A stretch of 64,000 nt of DNA, taken from positions 1 to 64,000 of the forward strand of contig NZ_SRLB01000035.1 in the NCBI RefSeq assembly GCF_004745635.1, read 5' to 3'. The notes beneath the pieces are model-generated. The model searched no databases, had not been told where the DNA came from, and was given only the letters and a program-made list of their open reading frames with translations. How positions within the stretch are numbered: position 1 is the first letter of the stretch; each line of letters begins with the position of its first letter. Shown here piece after piece: positions 44,492 to 52,726 of the stretch. Both the position numbers and the translations under genes were made by a program. This stretch comes from Methylobacterium nonmethylotrophicum (GTDB lineage: Bacteria > Pseudomonadota > Alphaproteobacteria > Rhizobiales > Beijerinckiaceae).

Positions 44492-45490
44492 CTATGTCAG
44501 GTGGAACTTGTCGAAGTCGCGGTGCTCGGCCTCGATCCGGCGCACGGTGCCGGTATGCGAGCGATAGACCACCGTCTCGGTGCGGATCGTGCTGCGGCCG
44601 AACTTCACGCCCTTGACCAGCGCCCCGTCGGTCACGCCGGTGAGCGCCACCACGACGTCGCCGCGGGCGAGGTCGTCGAGGGCGTAGAGGCGGTTCGGGT
44701 CGGCGACGCCCATCTTGGCGGCGCGGTCGCGCTTCTCCTGGGTGTCGAGGATCAGCCGGCCCTGCATCTGGCCGCCGATGCAGCGCAAGGCGCCCGCCGC
44801 CAGAACGCCCTCGGGGGCGGCGCCGATGCCGAGATAGATGTCGATGCCGGTCTCCTCCGGCATGGTGGTGAAGATCACGCCGGCGACGTCGCCGTCGGAG
44901 ATCAGGCGCACGCCCGCCCCCGTCCGGCGGATCGCCGCGATCAGGTCGGTGTGGCGCGGACGGTCGAGGACGAGGGCGGTGATCTCGGCCGGGGGGACGC
45001 CCTTGGCCTTGGCCAGCGCGTGGATGTTCTCCTCAGGGCTGGCGTCGAGATGGACCGTGCCGGCCGGGTAGCCCGGGCCGATGGCGATCTTGTGCATGTA
45101 GACGTCGGGGGCGGCCAGCAGCGTGCCGCCCTCGGCCATCGCCATCACGGCGACCGAGCCCGGCATGTCCTTGGCGCAGAGCGTGGTGCCTTCGAGGGGA
45201 TCGACCGCGATGTCGACCTTCGGGCCCGAGCCGTTGCCGAGGGTCTCGCCGATGAACAGCATCGGGGCCTCGTCGCGCTCGCCCTCGCCGATCACCACGG
45301 TGCCGTCGATCGGCAGGCGGTTCAGCTCGCGGCGCATGGCGTCGACGGCGGCCTGGTCGGCGGCCTTCTCGTTGCCCTGGCCGCGCAGGCGCGCCGCCGC
45401 CACGGCGGCCCGCTCGGTGACGCGCACCAGCTCGAGGGTCAGGATGCGCTCGATGACCTGGCTCGGTCCCGGCTTCTTGGCGTCCGACAT
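44492..45490 (-). CDS. glpX: Class II fructose-1,6-bisphosphatase
   Basis: Hydrolyses fructose 1,6-bisphosphate in gluconeogenesis, and sedoheptulose bisphosphate in some relatives. The 332-residue protein matches GlpX throughout: LELVRVTERAAVAAARLRGQGNEKAADQAAVDAMRRELNRLPIDGTVVIGEGERDEAPMLFIGE with the metal-binding Asp/Glu residues, VDIAVDPLEGTTLCAKDMPGSVAVMAMAEGG, YMHKIAIGPGYP, and ALTGVTDGALVKGVKF. It lies 187 bp downstream of hom on the same strand, an order common in alphaproteobacteria. Confidence 0.97.
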   Translation of the reverse strand: MSDAKKPGPSQVIERILTLELVRVTERAAVAAARLRGQGNEKAADQAAVDAMRRELNRLPIDGTVVIGEGERDEAPMLFIGETLGNGSGPKVDIAVDPLEGTTLCAKDMPGSVAVMAMAEGGTLLAAPDVYMHKIAIGPGYPAGTVHLDASPEENIHALAKAKGVPPAEITALVLDRPRHTDLIAAIRRTGAGVRLISDGDVAGVIFTTMPEETGIDIYLGIGAAPEGVLAAGALRCIGGQMQGRLILDTQEKRDRAAKMGVADPNRLYALDDLARGDVVVALTGVTDGALVKGVKFGRSTIRTETVVYRSHTGTVRRIEAEHRDFDKFHLT

Positions 45491-45677
45491 GCGTTCGTGA
45501 TCCTCGTGCTGGTCCCTGGCGCCGGGTCTTAGAGGAGAAACCGGCGCCGCTGAAATGAATTTTGCCCAGTGGCCGCCCGTTCACCGGTGGATTGCGCAGG
45601 ATCGTTTCCCGATCGATCCGCTGCCGCGGCGAGCGGCAATTGTCGCCGACGGGACGATGACGGTCCGGCGTCCGGCC

Positions 45678-47000
45678 TCACTCGCGCTCGATGCGGATGA
45701 GCTGGGGCGGCTCGGACAGGAGCCCGTCCGCCGCCATGGCGTCGAGGCTCTCGCGGATCGCCGCCTCGGTCGCCGCGTAGGTGATGAGCACGAGCGGCAC
45801 CGGCAGGCCGGAGCGCCCGTGGCGGTCGCGCGCCGCGGCGCTCTCGGAGCGGCGCTGCAGGATGCTCTCGAGCGAGATCTCGCGCTCGGCCATCTTGGTG
45901 GCCACGCCGGCGGCGACGCCGGGGCGGTCGTGGACGGTGAGCCGGATGTAGTAGCCGCCCTCGTGGCGCTGCATCTCGGCCCGGACCGGCGCCGTCAGGC
46001 CGGCGGTCGGGCGGCCGAAGGCCGGGGGCGTGCGCCCCGCCGCCACGTCGGCGATGTCGGCCACCACCGCCGAGGCGGTGGCCTCGCCGCCGGCGCCGGG
46101 GCCGATCAGGGTCAGCTCGCGGAGCGCATCGGTGTCGATGGTGACGGCGTTCGTCACGCCCATCACCTGGGCGATGGCGGAGGATTTCGGCACCATGGTC
46201 GGGTGGACCCGCTGCTCGATGCCGGCCGCGGTCGCCTCGGCGACGCCGAGCAGCTTGATCCGGTAGCCGAGCTCGTCGGCCATGCGCAGGTCGAGGGGGG
46301 TGATCGCCGAGATGCCCTCGACCGAGACGCCCTCGGCGTCGAGCTCGGTGCCGAAGGCGAGGCTCGTCAGGATCGCGAGCTTGTGGGCGGTGTCGAAGCC
46401 CTCGACGTCGAAGGTCGGGTCGGCCTCGGCGTAGCCGAGGGCTTGGGCGTCCTTCAGGCAGGCCTCGAAGGTCAGGCCCTCGAGCTCCATCCGGCTCAGG
46501 ATGTAGTTGCAGGTGCCGTTGAGGATCCCGTAGACGCGGGAGATCCGGTTGCCGGCCAGCGCCTCGCGCAGGGCCTTGACCACCGGGATGCCGCCGGCCG
46601 CCGACGCCTCGAAGGCGAGCGCGACGCCGGCGCCTTCCGCGGCCCGCGCCAGCGCCGGGCCGTGGCGGGCGAGCAGCGCCTTGTTGGCGGTCACGACGTG
46701 CTTGCCCGCGACGAGCGCCGCCTCGACGGTGGCCCGGGCCGGACCTTCCGCGCCGCCGATCAGCTCGACCACGCAATCGACCTCGGCGGAGCTTGCGAGC
46801 GCGACGGGATCGTCGAACCAGGTCACGCCCTGGAGATCCAGCCCGCGGTCGCGCGAGCGGTCCCGGGCCGCGACCGCCGTCACCCGGACCGGCCGCCCGG
46901 CGGTGGCGCTGATCGCCTCGGCGCGGCGCGCGACCATGCGGACGACGGAGGCTCCGACGGTGCCGAGACCGGCGATGCCGAGGCGGAGGGGGTGTGTCAT
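45678..47000 (-). CDS. hom: Homoserine dehydrogenase
   Basis: Reduces aspartate semialdehyde to homoserine, on the way to threonine and methionine. The 440-residue protein has the NAD(P) loop GIAGLGTVGASVV at the N terminus, VTANKALLARHG, GGIPVVKALREALAGNRISRVYGILNGTCNYILSRME (catalytic region), GYAEADPTFDVEGFDTAHKLAILTSLAFG and a C-terminal ACT domain (YYIRLTVHDRPGVAAGVATKMAEREISLESILQR), so feedback inhibition by threonine is likely. The start at 47000 (MTHPLRLGIAGLG) was chosen over an upstream ATG with an unrelated extension. Confidence 0.96.
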   Translation of the reverse strand: MTHPLRLGIAGLGTVGASVVRMVARRAEAISATAGRPVRVTAVAARDRSRDRGLDLQGVTWFDDPVALASSAEVDCVVELIGGAEGPARATVEAALVAGKHVVTANKALLARHGPALARAAEGAGVALAFEASAAGGIPVVKALREALAGNRISRVYGILNGTCNYILSRMELEGLTFEACLKDAQALGYAEADPTFDVEGFDTAHKLAILTSLAFGTELDAEGVSVEGISAITPLDLRMADELGYRIKLLGVAEATAAGIEQRVHPTMVPKSSAIAQVMGVTNAVTIDTDALRELTLIGPGAGGEATASAVVADIADVAAGRTPPAFGRPTAGLTAPVRAEMQRHEGGYYIRLTVHDRPGVAAGVATKMAEREISLESILQRRSESAAARDRHGRSGLPVPLVLITYAATEAAIRESLDAMAADGLLSEPPQLIRIERE

Positions 47001-47109
47001 GGCGTGCAATCCGGGCAGGCAGGCGCCGGGACCGACAGGGCGCGGTCCGGCGGCGGCGCTCTTCTGCAACGGTTTCCGGACCCGTGCAAGGAAGCGGGCT
47101 CCCGCGACG

Positions 47110-47790
47110 TCATGGGGCGGGGCCGGCGCGGCGGGCCGCCCGCACCAGGCCGTACAGGACGCCGGCATTGAGCAGGTGCCAGAGCCAGTGGGTGCCGATC
47201 GGCAGGAGCGGACAGAGGGCGGGGTCGAGGGTGCGGGCGGTGAGCGAGACGAGGAACAGCACGCCGAGCCCGATCAGGGCGGCGCCGTCCCGGTGTCCCG
47301 CCCGGTTCCCTGCCCGCAGCGAGGCGGCGCCGACGCCGAACAGGGCGAGCGCCGCCGGTGCATAGCCGATCGAGCCGTTGCTGAGGGGGCCGAGCGGCCG
47401 CCCGGCGAGCCCCGCCAGGGCGGGCTCGAAGAGAGCGGCCGCGACCGCGAAGGCGAGGGTGCCGGCGAGGGCCGGGAGGGCCGAGACCCCGAGGAAGCGC
47501 CTGAGTGCCAGGAAGAAGTAGGCGTGGATGAACAGCGCGATCGGGATCACGTCGGCGAGCATCGCCCACTGGACGGCGAGGGTGTGGAACAGGGCGCTGC
47601 CGATGCCGATGGCGCCGATCAGCCAGGCGAAGGCGTCCGCGACCAAGTCCGGCGCCCGGCCGCGTCGCAGCAGCAGGATCGCAGCCACCACGAAGGCGGC
47701 GTTCGAGGCCGCGTTCAGCGGCTCGGCGAAGAGTTCCGGCCCGGTGCGCTCGCAATAGTCGCGCACCGGCTCCCACCATCCCGACGCCAT
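47110..47790 (-). CDS. Ceramidase-family membrane protein
   Basis: A 226-residue protein with about seven hydrophobic spans. The start WWEPVRDYCERTGPELFAEPLNAASNAAFVVAA is typical of the bacterial alkaline-ceramidase/PAQR-related family (usual motif DxYCERxxxxFWAEPxNxxxN). IGIGSALFHTLAVQWAMLADVIPIALFI carries the conserved Ser...H...D and GTHWLWHLLNAGVLYGLV the His-x-x-x-His metal site. These features support a zinc-dependent intramembrane hydrolase, with amide lipids as presumed substrate. The start at 47790 (MASGWW) fits the family better than the ATG seven codons upstream. Confidence 0.85.
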   Translation of the reverse strand: MASGWWEPVRDYCERTGPELFAEPLNAASNAAFVVAAILLLRRGRAPDLVADAFAWLIGAIGIGSALFHTLAVQWAMLADVIPIALFIHAYFFLALRRFLGVSALPALAGTLAFAVAAALFEPALAGLAGRPLGPLSNGSIGYAPAALALFGVGAASLRAGNRAGHRDGAALIGLGVLFLVSLTARTLDPALCPLLPIGTHWLWHLLNAGVLYGLVRAARRAGPAP

Positions 47791-47896
47791 CGCCCGGTCC
47801 CCAAGCCCCATCCGCCCGCGGCTTGCCAGGGCGGCGCGAAACCCCGATGACGGGCCGTCCGGCCGAACGCCGGCTGTTCGAGCGGCGCGGGACGCG

Positions 47897-48688
47897 ATGC
47901 GGATCACCACCTGGAACGTCAACTCGGTCAAGCAGCGCCTGCCCCACCTGCTGGCCTTCCTGGCGGAGGCGCAGCCCGACGTGGTCTGCCTGCAGGAGCT
48001 GAAATGCGTCGACGACGCGTTTCCCCGCACCGAGATCGAGGAGGCCGGCTACGTCGTGGCGACCCACGGCCAGAAGGCGTTCAACGGCGTCGCGCTGCTC
48101 GCCCGCCGGCCCCTGCCGCTCCAGGAGATCCGCCGCGGCCTGCCGGGCGACGCCGACGACGAGCAGGCGCGCTACATCGAGGCGGTGATCCCGACCGAGA
48201 CCGTGCCGGTGCGGGTCGCCTCGATCTACCTGCCGAACGGCAACCCCGTCGGCACGCCGAAATACGACTACAAGCTCGCCTTCCTGCGCCGGCTCCACGC
48301 CCATGCCGTGGGCTTGCGGGCGCGCGAGGAGGTGATGGTGCTCGCGGGCGACTACAACGTGATCCCGGAGCCCGAGGACGCCGCCAACCCGGCGGAGTGG
48401 ACGAGCGACGCGCTGTTCCTGCCCCAGACCCGGGCGGCGTTCCGCGCGCTTCTCAACGAGGGCTTCACCGATGCCCTGCGGGCCTGCGACGGCAGGCCGG
48501 GCGTCTACAGCTTCTGGGACTACCAGGCCGGCTGCTGGCCGCGGAACCAGGGCATCCGCATCGACCACCTGCTCCTGTCGCCGCAAGGACTCGACCGCCT
48601 CGCCTCGGCCTCGGTGCAGAAGCACCTGCGCGGGCTCGACAAGCCGTCCGACCACGTGCCGGTGACGGTGGAGCTGGATCTCGGCTGA
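47897..48688 (+). CDS. xth: Exodeoxyribonuclease III (AP endonuclease family)
   Basis: DNA repair nuclease. The 263-residue protein begins MRITTWNVNSVKQRLPHLLAFLAEAQPDVVCLQELKC with the metal-binding Asn and Glu, then VASIYLPNGNPVGTPKYDYKLAFLRRL, LAGDYNVIPEPEDA (catalytic D-x-N), YSFWDYQAGCWPRNQGIRIDHLLLSPQG and DKPSDHVPVTVEL with the final catalytic histidine. It is a complete ExoIII/XthA-like sequence without extra domains. It converges with the Crp/Fnr gene across 9 bp. Confidence 0.95.
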   Translation: MRITTWNVNSVKQRLPHLLAFLAEAQPDVVCLQELKCVDDAFPRTEIEEAGYVVATHGQKAFNGVALLARRPLPLQEIRRGLPGDADDEQARYIEAVIPTETVPVRVASIYLPNGNPVGTPKYDYKLAFLRRLHAHAVGLRAREEVMVLAGDYNVIPEPEDAANPAEWTSDALFLPQTRAAFRALLNEGFTDALRACDGRPGVYSFWDYQAGCWPRNQGIRIDHLLLSPQGLDRLASASVQKHLRGLDKPSDHVPVTVELDLG

Positions 48689-48697
48689 CCGCCGCTC

Positions 48698-49465
48698 TCA
48701 GCCGGCCGCCGGCCGCAGGTAGTCGGCCTGGAACTCGGCGATCTCCTGCAGGGCGGGGAGGTTGAGGATGTCGACGCGCTTGCCGCCCATCTCGACGAGC
48801 CGCATCAGGCGCAGCTGCCGCAGCACCCGGTTGACGTGCACGTTCGACAGGCCGGTCGTGTCGGCGAGGTCCTGCTGCGTCAGCGCCAGGTCGTAGCCGG
48901 CCTTGGTCGCCCACCCGACGGCGCGCAGCCGCTCGTGCAGCTCGCACAGGAGGTGCGACACCCGCTCGATCGCCGAGCGGCAGCCGACATTCATCACCCA
49001 TTCCCGCGTCGTCTCCTCCTCGGCGAGCTTGGCGAGGCGAAGCGCCCGGGCGACGGCCGGGTATTGCTGGTTAAGGCTCGCCAGGGCCTCGCGGGGGACC
49101 CGCGCGACCCGGCAGGGCCCGAGGGTGCCGACGCTGTGGTTCAGCCGGTCGAGATGCAGGATGTCCGGGTCACAGAGATCGCCGGGCACGAGGTAGGCGG
49201 TGATCTGGCGGGCCCCGCTGCGGCGGTGCCGGTAGCGGCAGGCCACGCCTTCCAGGATCAGCACGGCGCTCTCCGGCGCGGCGCCCTCGGCCAGGAGGTC
49301 GAGCCGCCCCTCGACACGCTGCGCGCCGGTGCCGAGGCCGGCGAGCGCCGCCCGCTCCTCCGCGCTCAAGCGACCGAAGGCCGAGAGCTTGCGCACGATC
49401 GGGTGGAGCAGGTGCCCGCCCGGGGACGGCGCCGCGGGGGAGAGATGGGTCATCGTCAGGGTCAT
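48698..49465 (-). CDS. Crp/Fnr-family transcriptional regulator
   Basis: A 255-residue regulator with an N-terminal cyclic-nucleotide-binding-like beta-barrel (LLAEGAAPESAVLILEGVACRYRHRRSGARQITAYLVPGDLCDPDIL), a dimerisation helix and a winged helix ending in LTQQDLADTTGLSNVHVNRVLRQLRLMRLVEMGGKRVDILNLPALQEIAEF. No cysteine cluster for an iron-sulphur centre is seen, so it is not a classical oxygen-sensing Fnr. Its start overlaps the response-regulator stop by 4 bp (ATGA), so both are translated from one message and probably act in the same pathway. Confidence 0.92.
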   Translation of the reverse strand: MTLTMTHLSPAAPSPGGHLLHPIVRKLSAFGRLSAEERAALAGLGTGAQRVEGRLDLLAEGAAPESAVLILEGVACRYRHRRSGARQITAYLVPGDLCDPDILHLDRLNHSVGTLGPCRVARVPREALASLNQQYPAVARALRLAKLAEEETTREWVMNVGCRSAIERVSHLLCELHERLRAVGWATKAGYDLALTQQDLADTTGLSNVHVNRVLRQLRLMRLVEMGGKRVDILNLPALQEIAEFQADYLRPAAG

Positions 49466-49839
49466 GGTCGCGCCTCGCGGGCGAGCTGGTCGAGCACCAG
49501 GACGAGGTCCCGGTGCCAGGCCGGCTTGGTCAGTCGGGGCGCGGCGCGTAAGTCGGCGCAGGCCGTGGCGTCGCGCTCATCGTCGGTGTGGACCACGAAC
49601 GGGATGCCTCTCCGGCGCAGCGTCCGTGCCAGCCGGCTGCCGTCTCCGTCCCGGAGCGGGACATCGACGACCGCGAGGTCGGGCGCGCTCCGCGCCACCC
49701 ACTCCACGGCCTCGGCCTGGGTCCTGAGCGGGCCGGTGACGCGGTAGCCGGCCTCCGCCAGGGCGTCGCCGAGATCGAGGCCGATCAGCGGATCGTCCTC
49801 GATCAGCAGCACGGTCGGCCGGCCCTCGTCCTGTTGCAC
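49462..49839 (-). CDS. Single-domain response regulator
   Basis: A 125-residue receiver domain without output domain: TVLLIEDDPLIGLDLGDALAEAGYRVTGPLRTQAEAVEW, acceptor Asp in LAVVDVPLRDGDGSRLA, a Thr in VVHTDD and Lys in RLTKPAW. The start is the GTG at 49839, preceded by GGGGAGGG. A longer frame runs upstream through an AT-rich promoter-like stretch and is rejected. It is coupled to the Crp/Fnr gene downstream and probably relays a signal from an unlinked kinase such as HWE-type kinases common in this group. Confidence 0.88.
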   Translation of the reverse strand: MQQDEGRPTVLLIEDDPLIGLDLGDALAEAGYRVTGPLRTQAEAVEWVARSAPDLAVVDVPLRDGDGSRLARTLRRRGIPFVVHTDDERDATACADLRAAPRLTKPAWHRDLVLVLDQLAREARP

Positions 49840-50027
49840 GATCGACCCTCCCCTTCCGTCGCTCCCGATGCGAGCCGCACGAAGGTTATAGGCACGGCAT
49901 GACGCGTCCGTAAGAGATCGACGTATCTCGGTGTTGTATCGAACAATGGCCACAACAGACGAACGTTCCCGCATTATCAAAATATATTTATATGTTCTCG
50001 TTAATGCATCGAGTGTTATTTTTAGTA

Positions 50028-50048
50028 TCATTTGTTATTAACAAATGA
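50028..50048. promoter_or_regulatory. Perfect 21-bp palindrome in the divergent control region
   Basis: Arms TCATTTGTTA and TAACAAATGA flank a single T. It lies in an unusually AT-rich island (about 49920-50095) between the divergent response-regulator gene (start 49839) and Crp/Fnr gene (start 50152). Symmetry and position suggest an operator for a dimeric regulator, possibly one of the adjacent Crp/Fnr proteins. The arms do not match the classical Crp (TGTGA) or Fnr (TTGAT) half-sites exactly. Confidence 0.55.
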
Positions 50049-50151
50049 CTGGTGATATATTTTCTTGGAGTTTTTCTCACATTCTGCTCGCGAAACCTCG
50101 AACTTCGGTACCAGCGGGAGGTTACGGTCGTTCTCGACCCAGGAGCAGACC

Positions 50152-50865
50152 GTGCCGCAGCCGCAGCAGGCCAATGTGCGCAACCGTCTTCTCCGGGCCA
50201 TGGCCCCGGAGGATTTCGCGCGGCTCCAGCCCCACCTCGAAACCATGGCCGTGCAGATGCGCGAGCCGATGATCGCGCCCGACCGGCCGGTGGAGGAGCT
50301 CTTCTTCGTCGAGAGCGGCATCGTCTCGATCACCACCGGACACGACGAGAGCCGGATCGAGGTCGGGATGGTGGGCCGCGAGGGGCTGGTCGGCGCCGCC
50401 CCGGTGCTGCTTCACGCCGACCGTACGCCGCACCTGCATTTCGTGCAGGTCTCCGGCGAGGTGCTGAGCATCGGCCGGGAGCCGTTCTGCGACGCCGTCG
50501 AGGCGAGCGCGGCCTTGCGCCGGCTGCTGCTGCGCTACGTCCACACGGTGATGATCCAGGCCGCGCAGACCGCCCACGCCCACGCCGCCTTGGGCCTCGA
50601 GGGCCGCCTCGCGCGCTGGCTGCTGATGTGCCACGATCGGGTCGACGGCGACGAGCTGACGCTCACGCACGAGTTCCTGTCGATGATGCTCGGCGTCCAG
50701 CGGGCGGGCGTCACGCTGACGCTCCAGAACCTGGAGGGCGCCGGCCGCATCCGGGCCAAGCGCCGGCGCATCGAGGTGCTCGACCGGGAGAAGCTCAGGG
50801 CGCTCACCAACGGCAGCTACGGCGTGCCGGAGGCCGAGTATGCCCGCCTGATCGAGGGCAGGTGA
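50152..50865 (+). CDS. Crp/Fnr-family transcriptional regulator
   Basis: A 237-residue regulator: N-terminal sensor barrel (QMREPMIAPDRPVEELFFVESGIVSITTGHDESRIEVGMVGREGLVGAAPVLLHADRTPHLHFVQVSGEVLSIGREPF), long helix (LLLRYVHTVMIQAAQTAHAHA) and winged helix (EGRLARWLLMCHDRVDGDELTLTHEFLSMMLGVQRAGVTLTLQNLEGAGRIRAKRRRIEVLDREKL). The start is set at GTG 50152 because AGGAG lies six bases upstream; a TTG at 50065 in the AT-rich leader is far less likely. It overlaps the DUF6894 gene by one base. It differs in sequence from the Crp/Fnr protein on the other strand, so it is not a recent duplicate. Confidence 0.92.
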   Translation: MPQPQQANVRNRLLRAMAPEDFARLQPHLETMAVQMREPMIAPDRPVEELFFVESGIVSITTGHDESRIEVGMVGREGLVGAAPVLLHADRTPHLHFVQVSGEVLSIGREPFCDAVEASAALRRLLLRYVHTVMIQAAQTAHAHAALGLEGRLARWLLMCHDRVDGDELTLTHEFLSMMLGVQRAGVTLTLQNLEGAGRIRAKRRRIEVLDREKLRALTNGSYGVPEAEYARLIEGR

Positions 50866-51122
50866 TGCCGCGCTACTTCTTCCACCTTCGGCACGGCCCC
50901 GGCCCGGACGGCCTGGCCCGCGACCCGGAGGGCGACGACCTGACCGGCCCCGCGGAGGTCCGCGCCCGCGCGCTCGCCGTCGCCCGGGACCTGATCGTCC
51001 GCACGCGGCTGCACGCCGTGCCGGACTGGTTCGCCTGCGCGTTCGAGGTGACCGACGCGCAGGGGCGGCCGGTGATGACGGTGCCGTTCTCCGACACCGT
51101 CACGGAGGACGACGAGGCCTGA
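50865..51122 (+). CDS. DUF6894-type small protein
   Basis: An 85-residue protein starting MPRYFFHLRHGPGPDGLARDPEGDDLTGPAEVRARALAVARDLIV. The pattern PRYFFHxxxG....D.xG.xL.....AxxxAxxxAxxLI is that of the DUF6894 family, abundant in Methylobacterium and related genera. Function is unknown. TGATG joins it to the upstream Crp/Fnr gene, so it is co-translated. Its 3' end overlaps the convergent small gene by 23 bp. Confidence 0.85.
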   Translation: MPRYFFHLRHGPGPDGLARDPEGDDLTGPAEVRARALAVARDLIVRTRLHAVPDWFACAFEVTDAQGRPVMTVPFSDTVTEDDEA

Positions 51123-51363
51123 GATCCGGAGCAAGCCGCCGGCGGATCCAGGCCTCGGCCGCGTCGAGATCGGTGAACTTCGCCGGCTGGAGCGAAGCCA
51201 GGCTCCCGAACCCCGTCTCCAGGAACCACAAGCCGGCATCCTCCTCGTGCACGTCGGAGAGGCAGACCAGCACCGCCACGAGGGCGCCGTCGGCGAAGAC
51301 GAGCAACCCGCGCTCGTCCTCGCTCCCCGTCCTGACGCGCACGGGCTGGAGCGTGAGATCCAT
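51100..51363 (-). CDS. Small conserved hypothetical protein
   Basis: An 87-residue product: MDLTLQPVRVRTGSEDERGLLVFADGALVAVLVCLSD, then EDAGLWFLETGFGSLASLQPAKFTDLDAAEAWIRRRL. The sequence has the hydrophobic/polar pattern of a small folded alpha/beta protein, and residues GLLVFADGALVAVLVCLSD and DLDAAEAWIRRRL look like conserved blocks of a short uncharacterised family. There is no signal peptide. Expression is less certain because the gene overlaps the end of the DUF6894 gene antisense. Confidence 0.65.
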   Translation of the reverse strand: MDLTLQPVRVRTGSEDERGLLVFADGALVAVLVCLSDVHEEDAGLWFLETGFGSLASLQPAKFTDLDAAEAWIRRRLAPDLRPRRPP

Positions 51364-51498
51364 GATGGGGCAACGAGGCTGCGCTGGACTGGTTCGGGTG
51401 CTGCCGGCATGGCTGCCATCCCGGAACGCCGCCCGTTGCCACCCTTTGACCCGACGACCCCGCCCAAGGCGGGCGGACCGAGCGGAAAGGAGCCGGGC

Positions 51499-51813
51499 AT
51501 GACGATCAGGATGACCAAGGTCGGGGCGATCGCAATCGCGCTCGTCGTCGGCGGTGCCGGACTGGCGGCGGCGCAGGGCGCGGGCGGTTCCGGTGGGGGT
51601 GGCGTCGGGGGCGGCGCGCTCGGCGCGGGCTCCGGCAGCCCGAACAGCACCGGAGCCGCCGGCCAGCCGGGCATCAGCCAGGACAGCGGCAGGGGCGCCG
51701 GCCACAGCAGCCTCGGCACCGGCACGACCGGCGCGGCGGCGGTGCCGCCGGGCGAGCGCGCCGGCGGCAGCGCGACGGGCGCCGGCGAGCCGGGACGCGG
51801 GGCGCCGCGGTGA
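51499..51813 (+). CDS. Small secreted Gly/Ser-rich protein
   Basis: A 104-residue protein with a signal peptide (MTKVGAIAIALVVGGAGLAAAQG) and a low-complexity mature part of Gly, Ser, Ala and Thr (GGSGGGGVGGGALGAGSGS..., GHSSLGTGTTGAAAVPPG). GAAAGGAG precedes the ATG at 51499. The mature part has no catalytic or metal-binding motif. Short glycine-rich exported proteins of this kind are frequent in Methylobacterium and unassigned. Confidence 0.7.
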   Translation: MTIRMTKVGAIAIALVVGGAGLAAAQGAGGSGGGGVGGGALGAGSGSPNSTGAAGQPGISQDSGRGAGHSSLGTGTTGAAAVPPGERAGGSATGAGEPGRGAPR

Positions 51814-51923
51814 GGCGCGGGTAGCATGACTTTGTGCAAACCAAGATCACGAGAGGCGCGGCATTCCCTCTCCCGTCTGTCAGAACCTGTTGGTTTTCTA
51901 CGGCAGATTTGAAATCCTCCGAA

Positions 51924-52057
51924 TCATTCCGGGGCCGCGGAGCGGTGCCCGGAATCCAGATACTCAGGACGCCCAAAAGAGAGCGGAACGCATCCCGCCT
52001 TTTCCTGCACGATTCGCGGTTCTGGATTCCGGGCTCCGCTCCGCGGCCCCGGAATGA
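51924..52057. repeat. Inverted-repeat (REP-like) element
   Basis: Two 37-bp arms, 51924-51960 and 52021-52057, are reverse complements with one mismatch. The left arm begins TCATTCCGGGGCCGCGGAGC and the right ends GGCCCCGGAATGA. They flank 60 bp of spacer. No gene is present. This kind of CATTCCGGGGC palindrome is a familiar interspersed repeat in GC-rich alphaproteobacteria, from memory. Confidence 0.8.
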
Positions 52058-52070
52058 CACGGTGGGTGTC

Positions 52071-52289
52071 AGAGCCTGTTTGACGTGGCGGGCAAGTTTA
52101 TCCCAACCTCAACCTCATCCTGAGGTGTCAGTCGATTAAAAATCGACTGACCTCGAAGGAGGGCTCCAGGGATCGCAGAGCCTTCTGGAGCCCTCCTTCG
52201 AGGCTCCTTTCAGTCGCACCTCAGGATGAGGTCGTGGATGGGATGAGTCAGGTCCATGCGACGCCCTTCTCGGCAATCAAACAGGCTCT
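52071..52289. repeat. Palindromic MITE-like element, copy 2 (best-preserved ends)
   Basis: It begins AGAGCCTGTTTGA at 52071 and ends TCAAACAGGCTCT at 52289, a perfect 13-bp terminal inverted repeat. Internal arms include ACCTCATCCTGAGGTG/CACCTCAGGATGAGGT and CTCGAAGGAGGGCTCCAG/CTGGAGCCCTCCTTCGAG. It is nearly identical to copy 1 at 20935-21154, and is inserted 13 bp after the REP-like element. Confidence 0.88.
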
Positions 52290-52726
52290 CAATGCCATTG
52301 AGTGGCTCGAACTGTCGGCGAGCTTCGTGCTGGCAGCGGGACGGTTGGAGCATCGCTCAGGACCGGTGGTATTCTCCGGCAGGCATTCAGGCCCGTGCGG
52401 GATCGTCGATCCCCCCTTTCCCAAGCGGGCGAGGCGAATCGTGCTTGGCCGAAAGACATCGAGCCAATCTCAGCCGCGCACGCGCGAGCGTGAGCACCCG
52501 CAATGACGCAGCGCGGTCCGGCGTCCCCGAAATCGCCGATCATTGATCCAAGTTGAGGACGGGCGTCGGGAACGGGCGCAGTCTTCCCCTCGCCACGCCG
52601 ACCCTGTCCCGTCCGAACGACGGCACTCGGCCGGTGTCGCGCCCGCGGGCCGGGACCTCCCTCCTCACGCGTTCAGCGCAACAGCCCGGCCCGCCTCCCC
52701 CTCTGCGACCCCCCCCTCGGCGTCCC
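52290..52726. other. Intergenic region downstream of the transglutaminase operon
   Basis: About 440 bp between the repeat element and the stop of the small transglutaminase gene. Short frames here have no recognisable domain and no ribosome binding sites. I see nothing callable. Confidence 0.5.

Noticed and set aside
43836..44567. Open frame upstream of rpmJ
   Set aside because: Low-complexity Arg/Pro-rich translation that runs into the glpX gene antisense; no motif.
51834..52139. Open frame starting near the REP-like element
   Set aside because: Most of its codons come from the inverted repeat arms themselves; no protein similarity is evident.
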